Assembly (NCBI GenBank): GCA_002778195.1
Contig: PCDI01000007.1
Span: 1,163,127 to 1,227,126 of the forward strand
DNA length: 64,000 nt
Source: Raffaelea ambrosiae
Lineage: Eukaryota > Ascomycota > Sordariomycetes > Ophiostomatales > Ophiostomataceae
Direction: 5' to 3'
The notes under the pieces are model-generated. The model searched no databases. It had not been told where the DNA came from and worked only from the letters and a program-made list of their open reading frames with translations. The position numbers were made by a program, and so were the translations under genes. Shown one piece after another: positions 1 to 11,287 of the stretch (the first letter of the stretch is position 1; the number at the start of each line of letters is the position of its first letter).

Positions 1-3000
1 TCCAGGTTGACAGCTCCAGTTTGCGCCAGCTCACAAGAGTCGCGGTGAGCCGGTCGTACAGGGCTGGTGCGGAATATTGACGGGGGGCATAGCCACGGAA
101 CTGCCACTCGTACAGGAACTCGTGCAGTTTCTCCACCCGCGGGATGACCTTAGCCAGCGGTTCAGAGAAGCCCACTTCCAGGACCTTGTCGGATCCCACC
201 AGGACGTCAGCCAGGGGCTGCAGGTGGCCGATTTCGTCGACGCGCTGGAGAGCGCGGAAGCGGACCTGAATATCGTGGATGAGGGCAACAAGCTTGCGTG
301 CCTCGGGTAGATTGGCGTCTGTGTAGAAGTTGTACTGGCCAGAAACGTCCTTCGCTGTGGTTGCACTCTGGAGGCTCTGAAGTCTGTCATCCAGGGCAAG
401 CATCGTGGCTGGCAAGAGTGTGCTGTTTGCGCTGAAAGCCTGTTTGCCCGCAACCTCGTTCTCCAGGGCTGTCTTGCGGGCAATGGCCTTGGTGAAGTCC
501 AGAATCACATCGGCCGCCGGACGCGACGGCGACAGAATGTCGCCGTGGATCTTGGCCACTTCGGAAGCGAGGTCCCACTTGGATTTGGAAGGGGCGGTAT
601 GCGCCTTGTGGGTTGTGCCCTCCTCGGCATCCTCGTTCTCGTAGTATGTCGGAAACAGCTCCGTGAACTCGGCCTCGTCCATTTCCTCCTCATCTTCGTA
701 GCTGCCACGGAAGCGGTACAGGCTATTCTTGGCCTCTTCGGCGCGGCGGTCAGCTTCCAGCTTCCGCTTCCATTCCTCAAAGAAGAATTGAAACGACTCC
801 AGAATGCGGTGCCGACCTTCAGGCGAGAAGGCCAGGGCCGCACCACTGCCTCCATCCACATTAGCGCACACGCCGCTGTAGAGCAGAAACTCCCACTTCT
901 TGGCAGCCTGGGCAGGAAGGGTGTCGACTTCCGCGAGTTGACCGCCCAGAAACGGCGCTGTGCGAAGCCACAACGCGTCTTCATGCTCGCTGTCGTCGGC
1001 GCTCCCGCCAAGAGACAATCCTAGCTGGAGACAGCGTAGAAGGTTGGCCACAGGTATCGCCAGATCCTGGTACGCAGTGAACTGGCTTGTCAGCAACCGC
1101 TCAATAAGACGCACGACATTGTTCTGCACCAGCTGAAGTTCCTGGAGCGCGTCCGAGGATTTTTCAAACAGCAGACGATAGTGGGCTGGGCCGAGACCAT
1201 CCTTGACGATCACGTCCAACACTGGATTGAACGCTTCTTTCTGCAGGCGGGAAAGCTCGTTGCCAGCACCGCTGTTTGTGGGCCGGTAAATCTCCGTATG
1301 TTGCTGCCGCTCCTCTGCCTGCAAACTGGCATCTACAACAGAAATGTCCTCGTCGACCAGCTTCACCCGCACGCTAACACTGTCCTGACCCGCAAAGTCG
1401 TGCTCAAACTGGCGCAGTGCCACGGACTTCTCCGCCAGTGAGTCACGCAGCGTGGTACGGAATTCCTGCTCTGTCTGCCACTTCAGATATGGGTCGAATA
1501 TTTTGTCTGGTGTGTACATTTTGATACATCCGACAGCGAACTGCACCCATGCCACAGAGGCTAGCGACTGGCGCAAGCGGCTGTTCTGGTTGGAAGCTGC
1601 CAAAGCAAGGATAGCAGGCAGGATGTGGTGCTGCATGATGGGGGTGAGATGATCAAGGCTGCTGTCTGGCCATGCGGAAGGGAAGGTCTCGTTTATTCCA
1701 GGCCAGATGAGCGTTTGGGCAGGAAGACTTTTCGACTTGTCTCCGTTTTGGATGACGACCAGCCCATGTTCCGCAATTTTGACGGCGCCGATTTGCGGGT
1801 GCGTAGATGCTTGCATGAAAAGGGTGTGAAGGCCCTCTTTCAAGCCCGGGTTGTGGGACGCCACCACGGCCGTGATCAGATTCCACAGCGCATCATTCAA
1901 TTTGACAACAGCATCTGACACGATGGGCGCCGAGGATCGCGCCACCACTTTTCCCACAAAGGGCAGCTCGCTCTCAAGTGCTCGGAGAGATGCCAATGTG
2001 GACGAATGGCCGATGATGTCACACCTGCGCAGAAGATGCCCTGACAAGGCTTCGCTCCATGGCCGGAGGGACGAGTCCTGGCTGAGAAGGTAGTCGACCG
2101 CTTGGAGCTGCTTTGCTACATCCAAAGAGCTGTGCAGGCGCAGCTGGGGGAGTGTTGGAAGGTCGGACAAAACCAGCGTGCCAAGTTCAACATCCCTTTG
2201 CTCGGGGCTGTCGGTCCCATAGAGGACGTGCAACTGCCGGATAGCTTCAAAGACGTCGGCAAATATAGGTAGTGCCCCGGACTGGTCATCCCCAACCTGT
2301 GCTTCTAGCTTGGCGATCTCGTCAGTGAGGGCCTGCACCAGGCTGGCCGAGTCGGTGCTGTTGACCCGCAGTAGTCGGTATGCTTCAGCGATAGACGTCA
2401 TGATAGTGCCGAGCTCGGCCGTCGACGCGGCGGGTACTCGCCACTTAAGGTTGTCAAAGCGAGAGGCGAGCCGCTCCATGCTGACGACTTGGCGGTACGC
2501 ACCGGCTTCTGGGATCGGGAGTGGCCGAAGGACCGGCCAGAGCACGTTGATACTGAGGCCGGTAGAGAGTTTGAATCCAGCCGCGAAGTCGTCCTCGAGA
2601 TGTTGTGACACCTGCGCAACAAATGCCTTGAGCGGATCAGTAGCTCCTTGAAATGCGCCGACCTCTTGGAGAAGTCGCCGGGTGTGGCCAAGATGGGCTT
2701 GAAACTTTGCTTCATCAAAGTTGGCCTGATCCGTCAAGCTGTGCGTGCGCTTCCAGACGTGCCACACAACGTTGAGCATGTATCGGATGTCTTTTGCCTC
2801 GAATGACACGTCTTTCAGGGGAGCCTTGCTGTCCACAATAAAGAGCTTGACAAGGACGATGACACTCTTGAGAAACTCGTATGCCTTGGATGTTGAATCG
2901 CGCGCCACAATGGCTACCTGGCTAGACAAGGACGACCTCTGAAGTCGGGTAAGAAGCGACAGCTTCGAGAGGTTAACGGAGGCCCGATTGTGCTGGGACT

Positions 3001-6000
3001 GGAGGTCTTCTCTGGCATGGAAAAGGGCAGCGAGGAGCTCATAGCGGACACAGAGCCACCAGGCCGGCTGCGAAGCCGAAGCAGCATTCAGCAGCCCATG
3101 GACCAGAGGATCGTTCTGCAGAGGATGCACTGGTTGTTCACGGACGAGTACGCTTGTTTGGTCAGGGCTTCCTTGAACCGCCTCGTTGTATTGGAGTACA
3201 ATGGCATCTCGGAGAGGCTCTCCATCTGGGGTGGACACAAAGGATTGCATCGCACGGAGGTGCTGCACAAAACGTGCCTGAGCTTCGCAGCCGCTTGTCT
3301 TGATGATGCCCCCCTTCTCAATAACTCGAAGGAAGCGCTGGAGTAGCGATGCGTCGTCCAGTGTGAGATTGTCCAACCAGAGTGGCGATGATTCGGCATG
3401 GCTGGCCGCGTCCAGGTACCGCTGCATGCGGGCTTCGACTGGTGTGATCTGCTGCACGTATGAAATCTCGTTGATTCTTGCCTCTCCAGGTGTCTTCTCT
3501 TCGTCCAAATAGATCTCCACAGAGCGGTTTCGCATGGCGCGTGACAGTTCGCCATGTCGGGGGTCGACCGTCAGAAACACGCGGAACTCGGGATGCAGCG
3601 TCACTATTCGCGGCTGTCCATCGGGTCCGTTGTGCTCGTTGATGCTCAAGAATCCGTTCGGGCGCTCGAGCAGAGAGTTCAGCCTGTCCAGTACAGACGC
3701 GTTGCACAAGTTGGCATTGTCGAGGACGAGCCAGTGACCAGATTGGGCCGCGTGCACGAGAATGCTGTCGAGCCACTCGAACCTGGGGTTCTGCAGAGTC
3801 AGGGGCTGTTGGAGACGGTCGTAAGCATGCGATAGGACCGGTGCAAGGGCCGACTCGGCCGAAATCAGTGGTGCCAATCGGCTGATGCAGCGGGCAATGC
3901 GGCCGAAGAAGGCTGCTTCGCCGCCGTCATTGGCAGCAGCTTTCGTCTGGTTGCTTTGAGGACGCAAATGCAAAGCGCCCATCAGCTCAGCAGCCGCCTC
4001 GGCTGTTGCTGGGGCGCCCTCCATACCGGAATGCTCCAAGAGGAATCGTTCCAGACAATCTTTCAAACCGGCTAGACTAGCATACACCTCTCGCACCGGA
4101 TCTGCCTGCTCAAAGCCGCCGACCAGGTCCATGGCATCGACGTCAGCACTCAAGGGGAACACGACAAGTGGCTTGCCGGCCAGAGCTGCTACATGCTGCA
4201 GGAGGGCTGTCTTGCCCGAGCCAGAAGCTCCCACAAGTATGCATGGGAGGTTGTGCTTCACGCACACGAGGAGAGACTCGATCTCGGCCAGACGTGGCGC
4301 CACCCGCATGCCGGGGAAATTTGGTGTTGGTTGCGAGACTGAATTCCGTTTCAGCAAAGCGAAGCCCACCTGCGCGGTACTGGGGCTGACATTGTGGTAC
4401 AGGCTGTGAGGCTCGTGTGGCGAGCCAAAGGCACTCTCGAACAGCCGGTCTACCTCCTGGCGGTCGCGTCCAGTTCGGAACCTCTGACGAATGGTAATGT
4501 CCAGGAAATCTTGCACCCCGGCAGCGCGCACGAGAGGATCATCCGCTGGTGAGGATGTGGCGGAGGAGGATGCTGATGCGAGCTCGAGCCAGCGCAATGT
4601 ATCACGCAGGTTGAACTCCCAAGGAGCACCTTGGGCACCGAATGAGCGTTTCGACACCACCTCCCTGTCCAAGGAGGCCACAAAGTTGGTGATGCTGCGC
4701 ACAATGCTCGCAGGAACCTCGGGGAATCGCTTGTGTGCAATGCGCAGCTGATCTGCCTCTGTGAAGACGTCCGCATACACAACAATGAAGCGGTTGACAA
4801 ACGAGCTCGGGAGACCCTTGCGGCCACCACCTTGGTGATGCGGGTTCTGGGCAGCGAACAGGCGGAAGTCCTTGTGCCGCTTGAATGTCTGGTCCAGCTC
4901 GGCAATGTAGACTTCGCCGCGGTGGTCAAGACAGGCGTTGAGACCCTCCAGAACAGTCTGCGAGGCAAGGTTCATCTCGTCCAGCAATACCCACTCGCCG
5001 CGCTGCATGGCCTGCAGGAATGGCGCGTCCCGCCACGCAAAGTTGCCTGCCTCGGCACCTTCAACGGGCACATCGGTACCAAACAAATCCATCAGGTCGG
5101 TCTGGTCCGACAGGTTGATGCGGGTCAGAGGCTGGCCACAGGCACGTGCGAGCGCACTGATGAGCGTTGTCTTGCCGACACCGGGGTTGCCTTCGAGCAG
5201 CACAGGCTTGTGGTTCATCTGCATAGCGCGGACGACGCGCATCACGTTCATTTTGGTCGTGGGAGCGTCAAATTCAAAGCTGCTGTCGGCGAGGTCGCCT
5301 GTTGCAGCACGCTCAATGCTAAAGTCGCCCACCCAGAGCTGGGTATCGGTGGAGCGGATCACCGGCTCGGAACGGTACATGGAGGATACTTCCGCAGGCT
5401 TTATGCCGAGCAGCTCAGCCAGCTTGCCTAAGCAGAGCTCGCGCTGCTGGCCAGCCACGGTCGGATCGGCTGACACCATGGCCGACGGGTTGGCCCCGAG
5501 CGTGTCGATGAACACTGTCGCTGCACCATGGATAAGCGCGAATTCGGGGGGCGAGGCCTGCCCGCAGCGGTTCACAAACTGTGCCCACACGAGGATGTCC
5601 CGAATAGAGAAGGGCGTGGCCGAAGATGCGCGGAATGTGCGCCCGAACCAGTAGGAGAATGCGACGATGACCGGGGCAAGAGGTCGGAAAGACCGTTGCA
5701 GTGTTGTTGCCACAATGGCTTGGACATCCTCGTTGTCAGTCAGGGGCGGCACCCAGATCTCGGTGAATCGATTCCGGAGTGCTGGCGATAGTTCCTTCTT
5801 GCCAAAATCACCGCCAGGGTTCATCGTGGCCAAGAACTGGAAGCTCTCCTCGGCCACAATGGAGGCGTCATCGACACCCTTCTCGGCCAGCAGCAGCGTC
5901 CGCTGTGGCTCGAGAACCGAGTTCAGCCGCTCCAGAACAGAGTCGTCCGCCAGCGAGATCTCGTCCAAGAGGAAGAAATTGCCAGTCTTCATAGCATGCA

Positions 6001-9000
6001 CGAGGCTGCCGTCAGACCACTCAAAGAGGGCTTTGCTTCTTGCTTCGTCACGGCCGATTCTCTCGATGAGAGCAGAAGGCAGCTTGCTTGACTTGTCTAC
6101 TGCACTGATTGCCTTGTACTGTTCCAGCAGAACATCCACACTCGTCTCAGCGGCTGTGTCCATGCTGTCGTTGCCGTCTTGTAGCGAGCCGAATGCTTCG
6201 ATGAGATCACGCCGGAGCGACTCGACGATGGCGGCCCGGTTGCGGACAGGGCGCTGTGAGCCGATCAGGTCACCCGTCTCTGTGTTCTGGTGAGCATTGA
6301 CAATGTGCAGCTCCCGCGCAGCGGCCTCGGCCACGATCTGACAGATGGTCGTTTTGCCACAGCCAGTTTCTCCGACCAGCAGGATTGGTTCGTGGTTGCG
6401 CAGGGCCGTCGCCACAAGCACAAAGAGTCTCCGCATTGCTTTTGTCCAGACGACCTGTTGCTGCTGTGGGGTGCTGCTCGATTCTTGCGCCTCGATAAGC
6501 TGGCGCAGGGCTGGACTGGCTCCTGGCCCATACACGCCCTCCAGGTCGATTCTGGTCTTGAAGATCTTCTCAATCACACCCTTGACAGCGATCCGCTCCT
6601 CTTCGTCTCGCACGCGCTCTGCCAACAACATGAAGCCATGGCAGGCAATTTGGTCGCGGTTGTCCGCATCGCGGAGCGCCCAGCGGAAGAGGTCTCGAAG
6701 CGTAGCAAAGCTGTTCTTCTGCTCGAACACGCGGCTAGTCTGGCGTAGGCGCGACAGCTCCTTGTAGACGGCCACAATGCGCTCACAGTCAGAGGGCGCT
6801 GTGTTGCGGCACCGCATCTGCAGAATATACCCCAGCTCGCTTTCGGGAATGTCATCGAAATGCAGCTCGAGGAAGCGATTTCGAAAGGCTCGTGACAACA
6901 CTTTGCGACCACCGTACAGACCTGCAGGGTTCTGCGTGGCAAACAGCATGAAGCTCTCATGAGGCCGCACAATCTCCTGCGTCTCGGGAATCAGAAGCTC
7001 GCGATTGTCGTCCAGCAGCCGATTGAGTGCCTCAAGCACGTCAGTGGGTGCCAGGTTGAGCTCGTCGAGTACAATCCAGTGACCCTGGCGCATAGCCTGA
7101 ACGAGAACACCCTCTTGAAAGTGCAGCTTGCCATCGGCACCCGAAACATACGTTCCGAGATACTCCTGCAGATCCGTGTGCTCGTGGTTGTTGATGCGCA
7201 CAAACTTGTTTCCGCTAAAGTTTGCCAAATACTCGATCATGCTCGTCTTGCCCGCGGATGTCGGGCCTTGGATGAGGACGGGGAAACGGCGTGTCGAGGT
7301 TGCCCGGACAAGGTTGAGCAGGTTGCGCTCGACATAGGCTGTGCGAATGTAGTCGGAACGTTCCTGTGGTGGTTCAGTGCCTTGCATGAGCCAGTACTGG
7401 CGGTCCTTGTCCTTGCTCACGAAGCGGACATAGCCATGGCCATCGCTGGGGCTTTTCGGTGGCTGCGACATTATGTTGTGGCGCTGTTTGGCCGTGATCT
7501 TTCCAAACAGGTGGTCCACGATTTCTGGCATCACTAGATCTTCTGACTCTTGGCTGAGGAGAGTCAGGAAGCCCATGCAGAAGCCTTCCAAGAGAGCACG
7601 TTCCAAGCCGTAATAGGGAGCCACATCATCGACATAGCGAAGAACGCGGGTCAGCGTACGCAAGCTGTAGTGCGGTACCTCGTTGGCGCCGTCTACTATT
7701 CTCTTTTCTGCAGCCAGCCCCTTGATCTTCAGGTAGAGCGAGGCTACACGTTCAACAATCCGGTCGTTAACTTTGGCATGACCCTTGAGGTACGTTTTGA
7801 TGATGGGAGCCAGATCCTGAACGTCCCGGTCTGGGCTTGCCACGTAGAGCTCTGTGAATCGTGATCGGAGACCGATAGGCAGGTCTCGTTTGCCCACGTC
7901 AGTCGCGGGGTTCATCGCACCAAAAACGCGGAACTCGGAGTGTGCCTCGATCTTGTCGATTTCGCCCGTTTCCGACAGCAGAATCGAGGGTGTGTCACCC
8001 GGCCCAGAGGATAGCAGATCGGCAATGCTCTCCAGTGTGTCTGGGGAGGCCAGGTTAATTTCATCGAGGAGTAGCCAGTCGCCATTCCGCACAGCTTGCA
8101 CAATTTTGCCCTCAACAAAGGCAAAGGCAAACGTGGCGGACCCACTGGATACCTGCATGTGAAACTGCTCCAGCTTCTCGGAGAAGACAGCCCAGCGGGG
8201 CTTCAAGTCGCGCAGTGCCTTGAGTCGAGATGATTCGGTCTTTCTCCTCTTTGTGGTCGGCTGGCCATCGCCATTAGCGGGTGTAGCGGAGCCCGACCGA
8301 GATGCCTGCTTTTCCTCGTACTGCTCAAGAATTTTGGTGAACATCGTGGGCGCCTGCTGCCACAACCGGCAAACATCGGCCCACTTCCCTCGAGCGATGC
8401 TGGTGCTGATACGCCTGAGGTACTTTTCGTTCTTCTCGGTGGATATGCCTGTTGCTGCAAAGAGATCCTCAAACTCTTCCTTCAGCGGCATGGCCAAGCT
8501 GCGTGTGTTGACGGGCTTGAAGCCACCCAGCAGATCACCGACTTCGCTTTGCTGTGACAAATTGACCACGACCAGCTTATGACCCAGAGACTGGGCCAGC
8601 TGCTGCACAACGGTCGTCTTGCCGATACCCGTCTCGCCCACCAACAGAAGCGGTTCCTTGAGATCCACTGCAACGGCAATCTGTTCTAGTAAGCGGCGTG
8701 CATGTGCGGTCGTGGCAAACGGGCGACCCTTGGATTTGCTGATGCGGCTTGCCAACCGTCTTGACTTGCTCAGCCTAGCTCGGCCCACGGCTATCTGCTT
8801 GTCGCCGTCTTGAAAAGGTGGCTCGTGTTTGAGCAGGGCGTGGTCGGCGATTTCGGAAGGTATCTGGAGGGCTTCAGCAATGTGGCGCCCAAGGTACCTG
8901 CGAGCGTCTTCGCTCTTGGTGCTGCCGGCAAAACAGTCCAGTGCGTCAAAGAAGATACCCATCCACGCTGTATCAGTGAGCGTTCCATCGGAGGAAAAGT

Positions 9001-10513
9001 ATGGCCTGCCGTTGGTGCCAGCATTTCCTTTGCGGTGTTGAGAGAAGGTGTGCTCGAGGCGTCGGCACCATTTCATGAGATCGCGGAGTGTCATTGGTCG
9101 TTCAATACCCATCATTACTGAGGAGGAGTTGCCCTTTCTGGACATGGATGATGTAAGCTGATCGAAGACGGAGAGGATGTCAGGCAGGAGCGGCTGGATG
9201 GACGGGAAACTTTCATTTACGACTTGCTCCAGTTCCGTCGACGGTAGCTGGCGCACAGAGAGCTGCTGCCAGAGTCGTTCGCCCAGTAGTAGACGAGTCG
9301 TCTCTTGGCCGTTGAGGCCCAGCGTGGTTCGGACGGTGGCGAAGATCCGAAAGTTGCGGGAGGCTTTGATTGTTTCACGCCGGCTCGGGATCAGCAGCTC
9401 ACGCCGCTCAATCAGAGGCAAGATGGTGCTCATGACCTCATTCGGAGCACGGTCGAGATCCTCGATCAGCACCCAGCGGCCCTCCTGGACGGCTGCTGTG
9501 AGAATACCAGCCCGCCACTGGAAGGATCCTGGCTTGGCTCCAGTAGAGTAGAGACCAATAAGTGTCTTTGCGTCCGTCTGCTCGTTCAAATGGAGGGTCA
9601 CGAGCCCATCTTCCATGCCGAGTTCCCGAGCAGCCTCGCGGACCAGAGAAGTCTTTCCAGAGCCGGGCAGGCCGCGGAGCAGGATAGGTTCTGGATTTTT
9701 CAAATGATGGGCAAGAGCCTCGAGGTTCTCCAGTGTCGTTTTCGTCTTGACAAGTGTTGGCGGGCGCACAGCACCGTCTGGTTCGAGTCGAGGAAGAACG
9801 CTTTGGCCCCATACAGAGACGAGAGGCGTCAGGGCGACGACAAAAGGCGAGGGTGGGGGTAAGGATGTATCTCGTAGTTTTCTGAGGTCGAGCACTTTCT
9901 CGTGTAGTGCCTTGCATCGCGCATGCTCGTGGAGAGTTAAAAAGGCAAAATCAGTTTCAACCCCATCCAAGTCGGCCATTAAGGCGTCTTGGGAGCCGTC
10001 TGCAAAGACATAGTGGCCCAACAACGACTCTAGTTTGGAGTCTGCGGCGGAGTGAATGAGACAGAAAATGCGTATGGCAACGTATCGTATGGGAAGGGAC
10101 TCGTGGTTGAGAAACTGAGTTTGGAGACTGGCCGGCACGAATCGAGCGTAGGCAGGGTCGAAGTTGACGAGCCGCCACAGGGTGACGAGAATGGGAAGGC
10201 AGTTTGCGCTCCTCGGGTCTGGGCACAGGGTGGTGGCTACCTTCTCAAAAAAAGCAGAGAGGTATGGAGCCAGCGGCAGTGTCTTTGAAAAGGCAGCTGC
10301 TACTGTCGGCCATTCGTGAGCCGGCAGGAGCCACCGGGCCGCAACGTCTGCCCAAACGGGCTCGAAATGGGCGAAGAGAGCTCCTGTCAGCGTTGGCGAC
10401 AACGCTTTGAGGGCCACTGCGTCTAGAAATGCAGACCCTGGTACATCTTCAATGACCTGTGTCAGTTCTGGAGGCAGAGCCTGTCTCAAGCGACTAATGT
10501 CGTAGGTCGCCAT
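1..10513 (-). CDS. MDN1: Midasin, dynein-like AAA ATPase of 60S ribosome assembly (C-terminus beyond left edge)
   Basis: Midasin (Rea1/Mdn1) is the giant ATPase that pulls assembly factors such as Rsa4 and Ytm1 off pre-60S particles in the nucleolus and nucleoplasm. The frame opens at ATG 10513-10511 (MATYDISRLRQ) and stays open to the window edge, about 3,504 codons. Six Walker A motifs lie in one frame: GLPGSGKT (lysine about residue 287), GETGIGKT (632), GPTSAGKT (1089), GETGCGKT (1387), GNPGVGKT (1781) and GASGSGKT (2101). Walker B-type motifs such as LLDEINLA, VLDELNLA, LLDEISLA and LLDEMNLA follow. This six-module hexamer in one chain is diagnostic. The remainder, about 2350-3504, is the start of the long linker. 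The family is about 4,900 residues, so the D/E-rich stretch and MIDAS domain must lie to the left of the window. All six motifs are in the same frame and I saw no intron. It is divergent from the bL12m gene. Confidence 0.96.
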   Translation of the reverse strand, partial: MATYDISRLRQALPPELTQVIEDVPGSAFLDAVALKALSPTLTGALFAHFEPVWADVAARWLLPAHEWPTVAAAFSKTLPLAPYLSAFFEKVATTLCPDPRSANCLPILVTLWRLVNFDPAYARFVPASLQTQFLNHESLPIRYVAIRIFCLIHSAADSKLESLLGHYVFADGSQDALMADLDGVETDFAFLTLHEHARCKALHEKVLDLRKLRDTSLPPPSPFVVALTPLVSVWGQSVLPRLEPDGAVRPPTLVKTKTTLENLEALAHHLKNPEPILLRGLPGSGKTSLVREAARELGMEDGLVTLHLNEQTDAKTLIGLYSTGAKPGSFQWRAGILTAAVQEGRWVLIEDLDRAPNEVMSTILPLIERRELLIPSRRETIKASRNFRIFATVRTTLGLNGQETTRLLLGERLWQQLSVRQLPSTELEQVVNESFPSIQPLLPDILSVFDQLTSSMSRKGNSSSVMMGIERPMTLRDLMKWCRRLEHTFSQHRKGNAGTNGRPYFSSDGTLTDTAWMGIFFDALDCFAGSTKSEDARRYLGRHIAEALQIPSEIADHALLKHEPPFQDGDKQIAVGRARLSKSRRLASRISKSKGRPFATTAHARRLLEQIAVAVDLKEPLLLVGETGIGKTTVVQQLAQSLGHKLVVVNLSQQSEVGDLLGGFKPVNTRSLAMPLKEEFEDLFAATGISTEKNEKYLRRISTSIARGKWADVCRLWQQAPTMFTKILEQYEEKQASRSGSATPANGDGQPTTKRRKTESSRLKALRDLKPRWAVFSEKLEQFHMQVSSGSATFAFAFVEGKIVQAVRNGDWLLLDEINLASPDTLESIADLLSSGPGDTPSILLSETGEIDKIEAHSEFRVFGAMNPATDVGKRDLPIGLRSRFTELYVASPDRDVQDLAPIIKTYLKGHAKVNDRIVERVASLYLKIKGLAAEKRIVDGANEVPHYSLRTLTRVLRYVDDVAPYYGLERALLEGFCMGFLTLLSQESEDLVMPEIVDHLFGKITAKQRHNIMSQPPKSPSDGHGYVRFVSKDKDRQYWLMQGTEPPQERSDYIRTAYVERNLLNLVRATSTRRFPVLIQGPTSAGKTSMIEYLANFSGNKFVRINNHEHTDLQEYLGTYVSGADGKLHFQEGVLVQAMRQGHWIVLDELNLAPTDVLEALNRLLDDNRELLIPETQEIVRPHESFMLFATQNPAGLYGGRKVLSRAFRNRFLELHFDDIPESELGYILQMRCRNTAPSDCERIVAVYKELSRLRQTSRVFEQKNSFATLRDLFRWALRDADNRDQIACHGFMLLAERVRDEEERIAVKGVIEKIFKTRIDLEGVYGPGASPALRQLIEAQESSSTPQQQQVVWTKAMRRLFVLVATALRNHEPILLVGETGCGKTTICQIVAEAAARELHIVNAHQNTETGDLIGSQRPVRNRAAIVESLRRDLIEAFGSLQDGNDSMDTAAETSVDVLLEQYKAISAVDKSSKLPSALIERIGRDEARSKALFEWSDGSLVHAMKTGNFFLLDEISLADDSVLERLNSVLEPQRTLLLAEKGVDDASIVAEESFQFLATMNPGGDFGKKELSPALRNRFTEIWVPPLTDNEDVQAIVATTLQRSFRPLAPVIVAFSYWFGRTFRASSATPFSIRDILVWAQFVNRCGQASPPEFALIHGAATVFIDTLGANPSAMVSADPTVAGQQRELCLGKLAELLGIKPAEVSSMYRSEPVIRSTDTQLWVGDFSIERAATGDLADSSFEFDAPTTKMNVMRVVRAMQMNHKPVLLEGNPGVGKTTLISALARACGQPLTRINLSDQTDLMDLFGTDVPVEGAEAGNFAWRDAPFLQAMQRGEWVLLDEMNLASQTVLEGLNACLDHRGEVYIAELDQTFKRHKDFRLFAAQNPHHQGGGRKGLPSSFVNRFIVVYADVFTEADQLRIAHKRFPEVPASIVRSITNFVASLDREVVSKRSFGAQGAPWEFNLRDTLRWLELASASSSATSSPADDPLVRAAGVQDFLDITIRQRFRTGRDRQEVDRLFESAFGSPHEPHSLYHNVSPSTAQVGFALLKRNSVSQPTPNFPGMRVAPRLAEIESLLVCVKHNLPCILVGASGSGKTALLQHVAALAGKPLVVFPLSADVDAMDLVGGFEQADPVREVYASLAGLKDCLERFLLEHSGMEGAPATAEAAAELMGALHLRPQSNQTKAAANDGGEAAFFGRIARCISRLAPLISAESALAPVLSHAYDRLQQPLTLQNPRFEWLDSILVHAAQSGHWLVLDNANLCNASVLDRLNSLLERPNGFLSINEHNGPDGQPRIVTLHPEFRVFLTVDPRHGELSRAMRNRSVEIYLDEEKTPGEARINEISYVQQITPVEARMQRYLDAASHAESSPLWLDNLTLDDASLLQRFLRVIEKGGIIKTSGCEAQARFVQHLRAMQSFVSTPDGEPLRDAIVLQYNEAVQGSPDQTSVLVREQPVHPLQNDPLVHGLLNAASASQPAWWLCVRYELLAALFHAREDLQSQHNRASVNLSKLSLLTRLQRSSLSSQVAIVARDSTSKAYEFLKSVIVLVKLFIVDSKAPLKDVSFEAKDIRYMLNVVWHVWKRTHSLTDQANFDEAKFQAHLGHTRRLLQEVGAFQGATDPLKAFVAQVSQHLEDDFAAGFKLSTGLSINVLWPVLRPLPIPEAGAYRQVVSMERLASRFDNLKWRVPAASTAELGTIMTSIAEAYRLLRVNSTDSASLVQALTDEIAKLEAQVGDDQSGALPIFADVFEAIRQLHVLYGTDSPEQRDVELGTLVLSDLPTLPQLRLHSSLDVAKQLQAVDYLLSQDSSLRPWSEALSGHLLRRCDIIGHSSTLASLRALESELPFVGKVVARSSAPIVSDAVVKLNDALWNLITAVVASHNPGLKEGLHTLFMQASTHPQIGAVKIAEHGLVVIQNGDKSKSLPAQTLIWPGINETFPSAWPDSSLDHLTPIMQHHILPAILALAASNQNSRLRQSLASVAWVQFAVGCIKMYTPDKIFDPYLKWQTEQEFRTTLRDSLAEKSVALRQFEHDFAGQDSVSVRVKLVDEDISVVDASLQAEERQQHTEIYRPTNSGAGNELSRLQKEAFNPVLDVIVKDGLGPAHYRLLFEKSSDALQELQLVQNNVVRLIERLLTSQFTAYQDLAIPVANLLRCLQLGLSLGGSADDSEHEDALWLRTAPFLGGQLAEVDTLPAQAAKKWEFLLYSGVCANVDGGSGAALAFSPEGRHRILESFQFFFEEWKRKLEADRRAEEAKNSLYRFRGSYEDEEEMDEAEFTELFPTYYENEDAEEGTTHKAHTAPSKSKWDLASEVAKIHGDILSPSRPAADVILDFTKAIARKTALENEVAGKQAFSANSTLLPATMLALDDRLQSLQSATTAKDVSGQYNFYTDANLPEARKLVALIHDIQVRFRALQRVDEIGHLQPLADVLVGSDKVLEVGFSEPLAKVIPRVEKLHEFLYEWQFRGYAPRQYSAPALYDRLTATLVSWRKLELSTW

Positions 10514-11287
10514 GCTTGCCGTTGTTGTTTTAGCTGCATAATCCAGGGTCTTCTCCAGGGTCTTCTCACGATGTCTGGGACTTTTTTTTTTTCTTATCGT
10601 AAAAAAAGTCTTATCTATTATCTTATCTCGTCAACTGGCCCCACATATTAGCCGATCCAACAGCTCCTAAGAACTAACTAAAGATTGGGGCTCTGCCTGC
10701 GATGCTTCTTCTTGTGATGCACCGATTCTCCTCCGCTTTGGAATTCTTTGTTGCTTCTATTCTGAGTGTTGGGTTTCAATTTCAATGGGATCAAGGACAT
10801 ATCTGAATGAAATGTTCAAACATTTCGGATGTTCCCCTCAATTTTCCATTTCAATTCTTTCGTGTTTCTGCTGTTTCATTTATATCTCCAATTCACATAT
10901 CCAATGTTAAAATCGCAGTATTTGAAGTGTCTGTTTCATCCTGCCGTGTTTCTATTATTCCCCTTCATGTTTTTGCCCATGTTCCTGTGGATTGTCAATG
11001 TAAGTTGTGTCTTTTTGAGCTGTTGCGAGTCTACGAGTATCAAGCTTCGATGCCCCACAACTAGTAGACCAGCCAATCACGGCTGATTATTTGCTTTCGT
11101 GAAAATCTGCGCTTGCTTTCCGCTTCGAATTTTTGGCCTGTTTGTCGTTTTTCGTCTTTTTTCCGTGTCGAACCATCGTGACCACGTCTCTTTCAGCCGC
11201 CGCCCCCGCCTCTCCTCCCACCAGCCATCCGGCCGCACACCCCTCACGACGGTTGTTTCTTCTTCTTTCCCTTTCTCGTCAGCCACA
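10514..11287. promoter_or_regulatory. Shared divergent promoter region, midasin / bL12m
   Basis: These 774 bp separate two start codons pointing away from each other, so both promoters must lie here. The half next to midasin is AT-rich, with a T run near 10581-10592 followed by TTATC-type repeats. The half next to bL12m is pyrimidine-rich (about 11150-11285), as is common just upstream of highly expressed fungal genes. No coding sequence is supported. Confidence 0.5.
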